NCBI RefSeq assembly: GCF_000003815.2
Contig: NC_049985.1
Coordinates: 13,107,567 to 13,171,566 of the forward strand
Source of the DNA: Branchiostoma floridae
Lineage: Eukaryota; Chordata; Leptocardii; Amphioxiformes; Branchiostomatidae
Length of the DNA stretch: 64,000 nt
Direction: 5' to 3'
Each line of letters starts with the position of its first letter. Position 1 is the stretch's first letter. Both the position numbers and the translations under genes were made by a program. Under the pieces are notes generated by a model. It made no database searches and was not told where the DNA came from. It saw only the letters and a list, made by a program, of their open reading frames with translations. Positions 42,728 through 54,520 of this stretch are shown here, one piece after another.

Positions 42728-45700
42728 ATCTAACGTTACAGACCAAAAAATCATTCTCAAAAGAAACAACAGTGCAGTTTGACAGAAACCACAACAGGGC
42801 TGACTACTGCATGAAAGAAGGGACAATGTGAAGAGATTTTCCTGTTCACAATCTGTACTGGAGATGATAAAACATATTACTTTGCAGAGGTAGGTAATTA
42901 AGTTCACTTTCCAGGATTCCCTGCGGTCAATGTTTTCTCTAGGCATGTAACTTTGTCAGCTTCCATCCTGAACTCAGTACACCATGTCCCACAGTTGGTA
43001 CAGTCTGAGTTTTTATTTCTCCACCATAAGACGTTACAGGACGTGTACAAGAAACCTGCATGCAGTGTCAAAAGTCTGAATCCCTGTCTCGGTATAGATG
43101 AAGACAATGGCTTGTACATACATGGAGGAGAGAGCTGAACTAAATATCCAGAAAATGCTTGGTCCAAAACCATCATGATACCAGCATGTACTTCAAACCA
43201 TACAATGATTTCCTGTATTTGTATTTGTACATACTTGTTTGCATTGAATAAAAAAATATTACCAAAACAAGTTCAGCTCCTCTCCTTGTAGTTGGTTAGA
43301 AACACCATACTAATAAAACAATGGCTGACATGTCTATAAGCTTGGCTTGTTGAGGAAGGACACCTAAATTAATCTTAAATGGTTTGTGTCCTGGGTGTTT
43401 TATAAAAACAAAGAACAAGGATATGGTTCATTGGTGTACATTGGTGTATGTCTTAAAGCTTTGGCAGCTTTTGAAGATCTTTGTTACATTTTGATATATT
43501 TCAGAAAAATGCTAGGAAAACAGATAAGCCTTCGAAAGAAAACTGAAAGGAAACAAGACACCCAGTATACCAGATAAGATAAACTTGTGCAATTAAAAGA
43601 ATACGTATTTTCACCATACATCTTAATATCTACTGTATGTTGGGTCCACTGAGAATCACATATGAGAGTCCATATCTAACTTTCAAAACTGCAGGGTCAC
43701 TTTTGAATTGCCATAATTCACAAGATGACACAATACTGTCTGACTGGTAGAAATGCTATCTTTCCTGCTATAGTTTCACACCATTTCATATATATATACA
43801 GTCATGTACTAATGACAATCACACAGTTTCCACATATGATGTTATTCATAAATATACCATTGTATGGTCCTGAATGCTGACATTACACAGCTTGATTGTA
43901 TACAAAAAGTTATTAACAAGAACAAGGTGATTAAAAAGTTCTGCTTAAATTACTTACAAGGTATGACGAGATATTGCAGATATTGCATATACAACCTGAC
44001 ATGGTACAAATTTGCATCTTGTTTTTCAATAAGAATATTTATACACTGTTACAGCCTCTTCCACTGCATCATAAGTTAACTCTCTTAGATTAATATTCTC
44101 CTGTTTCTATTATGCACCCAACCCCCTGGCTCACAACTTGAAGTGCTATCCAGCTGCTGTGGAGTCTACCTTCTACACCATTGATGGGCCTGTACAATAC
44201 AAGAAATCATCCCAGCCACAATTACAGGCAAACAAGCTACTTATAATACAGGCATTTCACACACACCACCATAAGAGGATCTTCACAGCACCAGAAATAT
44301 CAAAGCACAGATTTGAATGTTAGGATTTCAGACTATAGAAGCTGACAATTCATCAGAATCTGCTGCATTTCTATGGATGTCACTTCTCTGTATAACAGAG
44401 TTGGATAACTATACACAACATGTACCTGACTACATTGTTGAGTTAGGCACTGTGCAAGCTTCAACACAAACTGAGATCCCAGCACACCTCCCCGTTTTGC
44501 TGTGTGTGTATTTGAATTTTCTCTTGATATGGTACATTATTTTGCTATACATGTACGTAGTTCTTATACATTGCACCGTTAGATAATGTCTTGGTTACAT
44601 TCAGTAATATGAGCAAGGCATTTCTTACATTCAAAATGGCAATCCAAAATTTTCCTCTTCACAGAAACTTGAAGCGTAGATCAGAATCGAAAGGAAATGC
44701 CACACTTTGTTAACATCTGTTCTGCCCCATTCTTAATGTGCTATCCCCTATGACTGTTCGCAATGTACAAGTAATACAACAATCTCTGCACATCTTAATG
44801 AGAACTTTCTGCATGTTCTATATGACACAGGTACATGTATGATAGGACATGTATAACAGTCATCGTCTGCATATATAGCATTTCAGTAGATATTCTTAAT
44901 CTATATAGCTATTGCTTAAAGTGTGAGTATTCTCAAAAGAAAAGGGACAGGGAAAGAAAAATGGTCACAAGCTTGACATGTGTGTTCTAACTCACCATAT
45001 TTCTACAGACACTTTCAAGTCTTGTCAAACTTGAAACAATCCCAAATTGCAACAAAATCATGTTGTCACTCTGACTTTCCCATCAAGGACATACATGTTA
45101 GGACAGTTGTTTTGTCAACAGAGCAGATATCATGAATGACTGCTAGAAAAATATGACTGTCATAAATGGATGATAATTGCAGTGAAATAATATACTGTGA
45201 CATTTGCAGCATCTCAACCCTTGTCCTGCTGGAATTATTTTTCACGAATACATCTTTGCAGTGCTGACTCTTTAATCAGATCATTAAACTTCTCTACACT
45301 GCTGCTGCAGAATTGCCTCCACGTTGGTGGGTTTGGCTTCAGTATGATATGACTACCGTAAGTGTCAAATACCCATATATGTATGTGGTATCCACATACA
45401 GGCATCCCGTATCGGCCGTATGTATAACCTGTAGACATACTGTATGGGTGCAGCAGCAGGACAAGGGTAAGAAAGGCAACGGTAACCTGTTGTCACTGCA
45501 ATACCAGTGTAACAATTGTAAAATACCAAAAATGTTTCCCTAAGTCTTTCCCAGGTTTTAGGCAGAGACAAGAAACATGATATATATTTACATGTAAGAA
45601 AAGTTAACATCTCATTCAAAACCATCCAACCATGTGAAGCATAGGACAGAAGCTCAGATTTTGGCACATATTATTGCAGTTCAAGTTTGACAAGGAGTAT

Positions 45701-46252
45701 ACACCACATAGTACATGTACAGAACACTTGCGTAGTTTCACATTTGCATACTTTGTTTCTGAGAAGATGGTCAGACAGAGAAAATATACAGACTGTATAC
45801 ATAACTAGTTATTTGGAATGTCCTTAGGGCTTCCCTCTGGATTGTGCAACATCAAACCCAAATAAGGATTGGGTTATTCCATTCTCACTCAGGGTAGTTC
45901 CTTCACAGTTGTGTCCATCTACAGCAAACTGTACAAAATTCTTCAGCTCACCACAGAGTGGTGAAATTGCAACAGCAGTTTCAAATTTCCTGATCTTGAA
46001 GAGACTTAAATCAATACTGTACACGTCAGTTGATATTTACATCAGTAAAAACCACTCATCATCTTTCACTCATTCTGTCACGAAAGCGTCCTGGAATAAG
46101 CTATATCCCCATTCATGTTTTAATGGTATGGTCCGATGGAAAATAAAGCTATGGCGCAGTCAGAGGCTGCTTGGCTGCCCATTGGTCAGTATTGAGGCGA
46201 TGAGAGATTTCTTCTTGATCATGTGTTTGGAACATGATCGTTTCACGACTAG

Positions 46253-49200
46253 TCATGTGATCTTGCACTGCACCAAACACGCCCCTGCCCTCCCCGTGCA
46301 GAGTGGCGCAGCCTGGAAGAAGAAAACAAATAAAATACCCGTCAATTTTACATTCAAGGCTGCACAGTACGTGTTGTGTATTTCATGCCAAAGATTTAAC
46401 ATGTGACTGAACAGTGATCTAACTGGTGACCTGTAGTACCAGGGTCCATTATGGTTCCCCCATCCACAGCTGTTACAATCGATAAGGGAAGATCCAGCAG
46501 ATTACAGCCACATTGATTGGTGGCCTCTCTGCCGTGGGCTGCACACTGCAGTCCAATTCACCAAAATAGACGACTAACCATGTTTTTCTGGGACATGGGC
46601 AAACCTTGACCCATCAAAAGGTCAAACTTAAAAAGGTGATACTAGTTTATCACAGAACATTGATTTATACATTATTGTTGACAGAATAGATATTTTTGGC
46701 CTGATATTTGCAACCTATTGATCTTTTACGCTTTTCTGCGAGAAGTATCAAGAAGGGAAATCCAGTCCCCATGCAGTAATTCTTTATGGGAAGGGTTACA
46801 ATTATGGGGACAATTCCAGAATGTTCCATGTCTTACCTGGTTCCACTCATTGGTCTGTGGGTCATAGCACTCTACTGTGTTTAGGTAACTCTGCCCGTCA
46901 TACCCTCCCACTGCATACACCCTGTCTCCTAGCAACGACACGCCCACAGCATCCCTGGGAACACTGAGGGGGGCAACTGTCGTCCACGTGTCAGTTTTGG
47001 GATCATATCTGTGGAAGAATGAATGAAGGAAAGAAGAAATAGTTTAATCATTGTGAAAGTACATGTATATTCAACCTATTGTCTGAGTCATATACTTTTG
47101 TCAATTCCAAATATGTAACAGTCTGTATTGCCTTTCTCCTGTTAATCATTCCTCTCTTATTTGAATTATAGTGGGAAAATGTAGAATTGCAGGCAAAAAA
47201 CTTTTGAGGTTCAAAAATGTAGACTTTTGAGGTCACAGAGATTGCTTTGGTAGAAGGTGACAACACTTCCGTGAACATGTCAATGTACATGGATCAAAAT
47301 TCTTTCTTCTTCCTGTAAGTTATGTCCTGCCAAAGCCCTCATTTAGGAAACATGGAGATAGAAATGGAATTTTTCCCTCACCTTTCTACACAGTCTGTGA
47401 AGCGTGAACCGCTGTTACTCGCAGGAGCGTCGTGACCGCCGATGGCGTACAGACATTCGTTGCACACGGTGACCCCCACGCCACCTCTTCTCTTGGACAT
47501 GGGTGCACACATGGTCCACTTGTTGGTGTGGGGGTCATAGCACTCCACTGACCTGAGACACGAACTACCATCCCTCCCTCCTACAGCATACAACCTGAGG
47601 GAACACAGTAACATCATATTGAAGTTTTTAACTGTCAGTCAACACAACAAATTTTCGGTTGCACATCTGTCGACCGAAAATTGTAGCACCTATAGTGTCA
47701 CATTAGTTATAAAATTCCACTTTATCCAGAAAGTTTCTAAACTCAAACACATTCATCTTGCTTTCCGATAAGTGCAATTAAAGAGACACTTTTTGGGAGA
47801 AGATGGTAAGATAGCATCTACTTGTCTCAGAGCGAGTTTTATTTGATCGATGGAGATGATTTCTTAAGTTGTTATGTCCTGTAAGATAAGCCTTCAGCTT
47901 TTAGGTCACTTCGTTCCCACAGGACAAACTGTGATCCAATAATTCAGCCTAATGTCCGCTCCCTGTGGATATCAAAGTGGCAAGAATGCAGACTTCCAAT
48001 CACTTTCCATTCTTTCCATTTCTTTCCTTCTTGCTGAACAATCTACTTACTTTGCTGCTTATCAGATTGACCTAGAAATGCCATCTTGTCTTAGGAAACA
48101 GTGAATTGAATTTATTTCTTAATAGAAAATTCGATAAATGAAATCAACAGTACTTATGCAAAGAATGAGACTTCAAATAACTATATATTGTTATCATTCA
48201 GTAAATCCTAGTTTTCATCACTTTTTGAGTCATTCTAGCACAGCATAAAACTGAATCACACATCATTCCAGTAACATCATCAATATCTGCTATACTAGAA
48301 AACGGATATGAACATTCAATATCAAATGTTTTGTCATCTAGTTTGCCATCTTTTTCTAATCCCTTGAATGATAACCTGGACCCTGGTAATCCCCCTTACA
48401 TGTACATTATGTCTTCTTATGCATCATATTCTCATCTCCACCCACAGCTAAGACCCAAGCCATGAATCACAGCCTGGCTTCTTGTAGTGAAACTCTAGAA
48501 CAGCAGTCCCTACCAGAATAGATTGTCAGCATTAAGTTACAACAAGGTTATGACATTGCATGTAAGAAAGCTCTACATTTCCTCTAACATAAATTTACAG
48601 TTACATAATATGAAAAAGATGGATATTCATGTCATCTGAAAAACTCCCTTAGACATTCGGCAAAATCCATCAGTACAGAGCTTCCAGAATAAATTGTCAG
48701 CAGGGAGTTACAACAAGTTTATGATATATGACATTGGATGTGGGAAAGCTCTAAATTTCCTCATAACTGTTACATAATACGTAATTCGATGAGACACTCA
48801 TCAAAATCCATCCCTACAGAGATTCCAGCAGTGAAGACACCAGCAAGTCATGATTGCTCTACATTCTGTACCTTCCTTTTGTATCATGATGTTATACATG
48901 TAAGAATCCATTTCCCTACACACAGTTGCCCTATCTATGTTATGAAACAATCCTAATAAAAATTGCTCGAGGCACCCTTCAAACACAGAACCCCCATTTT
49001 ACGTCCTGGGTGCAGCCCCACTGAGATGCTCTTCCCAGGATTCGAACCAGTGTCTCCCAGTCACCAACTACTTATTAGAACCAGGACCTCAGCTACATGT
49101 AGATGTGAGGCTGCTACCAGTTGAACATCCCTTTATCCTGATAACAATGTATGACAACTGCAATATCTCCTGATTCCTCCATGTATCACTAATTGATCTC

Positions 49201-52200
49201 ATTATTGTTTTTCATATTCCCTGCAATACACTTTATTGATTTCCATTGCTTATGAGATTTGAAAACATAACATTTTACTCAGAGAAGACAAGCTCCTTGA
49301 AAGTTGTTCTTGCTATGACATTTTCTTAAGAAGCTGGAAGATGGATGGCCAAGTAAGGCATTCCTGCTTTCTGTAAAACTTTCATTACCTGGCTGTTTGT
49401 TGGTGTCATTGTGGGAATACAGCACCAGACAATGTAATAAAACTGTCAAAATTGCTGACACTCAAATGTGCAAGTTTCCTCTCGACTGTCACCTCCAGTC
49501 GTGTCATTACTGTCATGTGTTTCTTTTTGTTCTACGCATCAAGTAAATGTGAAAAGTTTTACACATGATGCAATGTGAAATCTTGCCTTGTGTGATTTCC
49601 ATTGAGACAGGGATACCATTACCACTTAACAAAAGTTATTCCCAACATGCCAATGTGTCAGCATGTAACAGCGTGTGAGCTTCAATTCAAATTCTAACAT
49701 CATAGCAAGCTTCCTTCAAAGTTGTATTTCAAAGCAAGCTACAATGCAAGATTCTTTTGCAATGGTAGTTAACATTATACTCCTTAATTACATGTCTCTA
49801 GATAGAGAATGATACTGAGTGTCGTTCTTTTCTTTGACCAACAGGCACACCAATTTCAAATCAGACATGAGTGTAGAAAGATTGCATCATCTGCTGCTGC
49901 TTTGAATGCCTGTCAGTAATGCAAATGCAACTCTCTAAATTACGACTATCAGTAGTTCAGTCCAGGAAATGACAACACTGTTCAATGACAGATTAAAATA
50001 GAGCATCACAAGTCAACTTTACGGACGTTGAAACCCAAGACAAATGCCAGTCCATTACTACCAATTGACCCCCTCCCTCCCGAAATAACCATGATTGCTG
50101 AGCCAGTCATCCCTCAGTGTGTCAGACGGCACTGCCTCCACTTGATTTAAAGTGTAGGATTAAAACCTAATGGCAATTAAACCCCAAATCAATAGAATTT
50201 AATGGTGGAGAAAGCCCAAGGAAGGAGGAGACGAAAGGAGCAATTAAGGCATGGCCATTTCTCATCACATGCTACCTTGAAAACTTTGGTATGCAGGTTG
50301 AGAAATGATGCTATTTTTCCAACCACAAAATCAAATCAAACAAGACTTGATCTTTGATGTATGTCAGCACTGACGGTTAGACATGGCTTGGTATAAGACG
50401 CAGAATCCCTTATCTTTCATCCTGCACACATTAACCCAATAAACAGAAGGCAATTTGATCCATTGACTAGGGTTGATCTCTGGCAGACTGTCAATGAGTT
50501 CATCCAACTCATCTTAGATTCTACGGTATTTCTATCTGTCAGCAATGTTAGATATTGCAATCTGTATCTCACACATGAAAAAGTACAGTTTGCAGTCTTG
50601 TTTTGAATGTGTTTTGTCTAATCTCAAATCATAAATATCAACCTAACCATACAGTATCTCTGAAATTTCCACACTGCCATTTCCAGGTGGATAATGTTTG
50701 CAAGATTTCCACATAGATTGCAACTTACCACCATCTAAATTCAACCCCCCATTTGGCAATAATCCAAAATTTCCACTGGAATACCACAAAGAGAAAAGAT
50801 TGCGACTTTCAAGTGCAAAGGCAAGCAACTATGAGACGTGTAGCTAATCAAAATAGCATGACTGTCCATCCCTTGCTGCATGTGGTTTGTTCCCTATGTG
50901 CCAATCTGTGTAAGACACAGTCAAGGCTGCACATCTGTCTGTGCCCAATCAATAAAATGTAATCAGCGCTGGTCTGAACTCCAGCAGTGCTTCGGTCAGC
51001 TATTACAGTCTTTAGGGCATGTAGGCATGAAGACAAGTGATAATTGCCATGTCAGTATTACCTCTGTAAATCGTCAGTAAAAACTGCGCACGGACAGAAA
51101 TCTGAGCAGCCCGCAAGTACATGATCGTTCTGAACACTCTGATTGGTTTATCAAGGTGCAATGCTGTGTATGCCCCAAGGGTTGTTAGAACAAAATTGTT
51201 TTCTTTCCCAGTGAACCCTGTAAGGGACAGTAAAACTAACTGCCCAGTTCTCTCCCTCATAGCTGGAAGGACATAAAAGTCAGTCGTCCAGAAACTGCAC
51301 CATGCAGTTATTTCTCTAGCCACCCATATAAGGTGACCATGAACAATTTGCTTACCGTTGGCAAAGTGCACTCATACAGTTAAGTCTTAGGCTTTTTTAC
51401 ACCAAGTATATCTGTCATGATTCTGTCCTTGCAGAAGAAGAATAATGCCTGATACTGTGATAAAAATGCTTTAAAGATTTCTTCGTATTGAAAAAAATAG
51501 TGCCAGTGAGTATGGTGTTGCTTACTTTCCACCCTGTACAGCGACCCCGACCGTACTCCGTGGCGTAGACATGGGCGCAACGTAGTTCCACTGTCGGGCC
51601 TGCGGGTCCCACCTCTCTACCGTGTTCAGGTAACTCCAGCCATCATGGCCGCCTACCGCGTACATCGGACCCTCCAATACTGCAACACCTGAAGGAATGG
51701 ACATTCTTGTTTGATGTACTGTAAAAGGTGAAATGTCTTTCTGCCATTTAAGTAACTCCAGCAATGTTTACTGTATCTAACACTTAAAACAGCATTACAT
51801 GTATGTAGCTCTAAAGTTTAAGAATCAAGACTGCTTCTCTAGGCTAACTTACCTAGTCCATGTCTGTGTGTGACATTCGGTGGCATGGAGGTCCATTGTT
51901 TGGTTTGGGGGTTGTAACATTCCGTGGTATTTAAAGTTTTCAGTCCATCCCTGCCTCCAACTAGGTACAGTTTTTCCTTTAGGACTGCCACACCAAACTG
52001 CAGTCTGCGTCCGTTCATACTGGCCACCTGTGTCCAGGTGTTTGTGCGAAGGTCAAATTTCTCTATACTGGTTGCACCTAGAGCCGGGGGGGGGGGGGGG
52101 GCAATATATATGTCATCAACTTTATAACATCTACTTCAAGCATGCAATTGAAACTGCTTCTGGGCACCAATACTCAAAAGAATTTATGTACAAAAAGTCT

Positions 52201-54520
52201 TTTGAGAAGAGACTTTGACCTTATGTTTCCATGGTGTCATGGAGAAGGAAAAATTTGTAAATAACCATACGGAAGTATAGGCTTGACTTTGAAGTTTAAC
52301 TGTATCATGCATTTGATATCAGCGATATGCAAAGTTGTCCACTCTAAAAGCCAGATTCCACAATAGTCAATAGCCCACCTTTAGTTGAGTCCATCCCACC
52401 GACAGCGAAGAGCGATCCAACAGTGGACTTCCTGGGCTTGGTCCTGGGGCTCTGCATCATGGGTCTCCTCTCTGGGAGGAGGTGGTACTTCATGGCCTCC
52501 ATCAGCAGCTTCTGGCACTCAGGCTGCTCTTGGATCAACATGTTGGTCTCTATGTGGTCAGCTAAGAACTGGCAAAGGCAAAACAGAACATGTAGATCAA
52601 CATGTTGGTCTCTATGTGGTCAGCTAGGAACTGGCAAAGGCAAAACAGAACATATAGACTGTTGTGAAACATAGCGACTTGTCTTAACACAAGCACACAA
52701 ACACAGCAACATACAAACACTAAAAACTCAATGCCTATGTTCACATTTATATTAGATTTTGTAATTTGAAGTCAACAGATCTTGAACAAATGTCTTTCCA
52801 AACCACCAAAAATTAACATCATCATCATCGGCATCAGCATCATCAGCAGCATCATGGTCTTTACATATACTAGCTGCACTATCATAGTATCATCATTAAA
52901 TTTTAGAAACTGATATTCCTTAAACTTTGTCCGACTTGTACTTGAAATTTGGACAATGAAGGCTTACTACAATGAAAACCTAGAAGAATGGTACTGCATA
53001 AGAGGACTGACCTGTGGTGTGAGGAGGGGGAGTCTGATATGACACAGCAGTCTGGCCAGGTCCTTTTTCCTGGAGTCTGGCTCATGTTTCACCCACAGCA
53101 GCAGGGCCTGGAAGATGGTCTCCTCCCCGGGAACGTTCAGGTCATCGCTGGAGAACAGCTTAGCGACCTCTCCTGACGGTAACATCAGGAACTCCTGGTT
53201 CTTTATCACCTCACAGAAGTTTTCCTACACAAAAACATCATAAAAACAGTCAGACATTAGATCTAAAATGTAAATGCTCTATGATAAAACAAAGACTCCA
53301 TTTATGAAAAACGTGCATTCAGAAAGTAAGACTGTATCCTAATACCAATGATTATCACACTGCCATTTAAGGAATTGTAAACAGCAAACGGAAATTGATA
53401 AGTCTTCAAAAGGTTTGGATCTCCACCTACAGTGTAGTGCTCTGTAGCCATGCTGCTATAATGTAAGACTCCCTGGACCCTCTCCACAAAGATGACTGAT
53501 AGACAATGACAGCGGTCCACTAGCGTCGTGGTAACGCGAGGGTCAGTCAATCGAAAATTTCACAATTACTGATGGCATTGAATTGGACAGTTAAGCACAG
53601 GGGGACAGATGGCTTACACAATTCAGTTTCCCCAAATAGGCCAAACCAATACACAAGAAGTATGATGGATGACTAGCGAATTCTGCCACCAAGTTGAATG
53701 GCAGCGTATGTTTGAGTGCTTCAATTTTTCCTTTGTACTAACTCCTTGCTAGATCTAATGTAGATATATCAAGGTCGTACATGTAGCATAATACATAAAT
53801 ATATAAAAAAGGAACAGTATAATTTTTTGCACGGTAAGAGAAACCATAATGCATGCTCACAGAGGGAACGTATACTAAGTCTCACATATATATGTACATG
53901 TAGGCACTGCAATTGGTTGAAATTTTTACATCATGTAACATTTTTTAAAACTTCCTTATGCTTCCAATATGTTGAGTGCAAAGGTTATTTGGGACGCATT
54001 ACATATTAAGACAGTATTGTGTACATATAAGAGCCAACATTTGCAACCAATGCCTTTTTTCCAAATTTTTTCTCTTGTCTTAACTATTCAGCATATATGT
54101 AAACCATTTCTCATCTTTAGCACACTGAAGTGGCCATTTGGCTACCAATTTTCTATTGGTTACGGGGTTAGTCAACAGTGAGAAGGTGAAATGCTACACC
54201 ACTATCAGACTCAGAGCAAGAAGAACAACATTATTAAAGATAACCATACATGTTTGCCATTTCCCAAATAGGGAGGGCCTAGGAAAGCCCTACACATGTA
54301 GATAATAACAATAGCTGACTCACGGTAGTGAAATTGTGAGCCACTTTTAACAGATCCATGCAGCCGTTGGCGTCTGCAAACTGCCTGATGCCGATACAGT
54401 TGGACGGGTGTAACTGTTTCATCAGGAAGCCACAGCAAGCCTCCACCACTTCAGACAGCTGCAGGATACTGGCTGTGGACAGCAGACTCTCAACGTTGTC
54501 TTCCTTCAGTTCCAGTTTTC
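46253..54520 (-). CDS. KLHL5: Kelch-like protein of the KLHL1/4/5 group (5' partial)
   Basis: Likely a CUL3 ubiquitin-ligase substrate adaptor. Exons in transcript order: 54520-54324, 53224-53012, 52568-52379, 52077-51853, 51688-51526, 47594-47382, 47008-46837, 46312-46253; phases agree and give 476 residues after a split codon. The first exon carries the end of BTB and start of BACK ([26 protein letters not shown]), followed by VIKNQEF and LLLWVKHE, then [24 protein letters not shown]. Six kelch blades follow with [66 protein letters not shown] and [13 protein letters not shown]. The 60-nt last exon encodes [11 protein letters not shown] and closes the propeller; TGA at 46253-46255. The LHPSNC-to-propeller text fits KLHL1/4/5; which paralog is uncertain. 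The BTB core lies upstream of 54520 or outside. Confidence 0.92.
47595..51525. other. Long intron between kelch exons (3.9 kb)
   Basis: No exon-like conservation is visible between the exon edges. It contains a tRNA-like SINE fragment at about 48965-49135. Both bordering junctions are phase 2. Confidence 0.75.
48965..49135 (-). mobile_element. Probable tRNA-derived SINE fragment
   Basis: The minus strand shows a tRNA-like A-box stretch TGTTCAACTGGTAGCAG (about 49127-49111) and a B box GGTTCGAATCC (49048-49038), followed by CTGGGAAGAGCATCTCAGTG. It differs from the element at 18834-19346. The A-to-B distance exceeds that of a functional tRNA gene, and no target duplication was found. Confidence 0.45.
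52533..52656 (-). repeat. 62-bp tandem duplication of a KLHL exon start and its acceptor
   Basis: 52533-52594 and 52595-52656 are near-identical. Each holds about 36 nt of the exon ([12 protein letters not shown]) plus the polypyrimidine-AG acceptor. On the transcript the upstream copy comes first; using its acceptor shifts frame by 62 nt and meets a stop just after the second acceptor. The downstream acceptor (52569-52570) gives the conserved frame. Confidence 0.93.

Larger units (their letters stand above)
35613..43616. repeat. Tandem segmental duplication, unit 2
   Basis: Second copy of the unit beginning at 29440. Extra sequence relative to unit 1 includes the retrotransposon at about 37760-38605, a 66-bp palindrome at 38782-38847, about 1.3 kb in intron 1 of gene copy B, material near 42240-42415 and a palindromic insert at about 42694-42737. 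The 34625 element of unit 1 is absent here. Confidence 0.9.
41259..46252. other. Intergenic region between kringle copy B and the KLHL gene 3' end
   Basis: The left part to about 43616 is the end of duplication unit 2. The right part presumably includes the KLHL 3' UTR leading away from 46253. I see no further gene. Weak frames (44317-44586, 45909-46406 plus) lack family features; the latter overlaps the KLHL terminal exon on the other strand. Confidence 0.6.
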
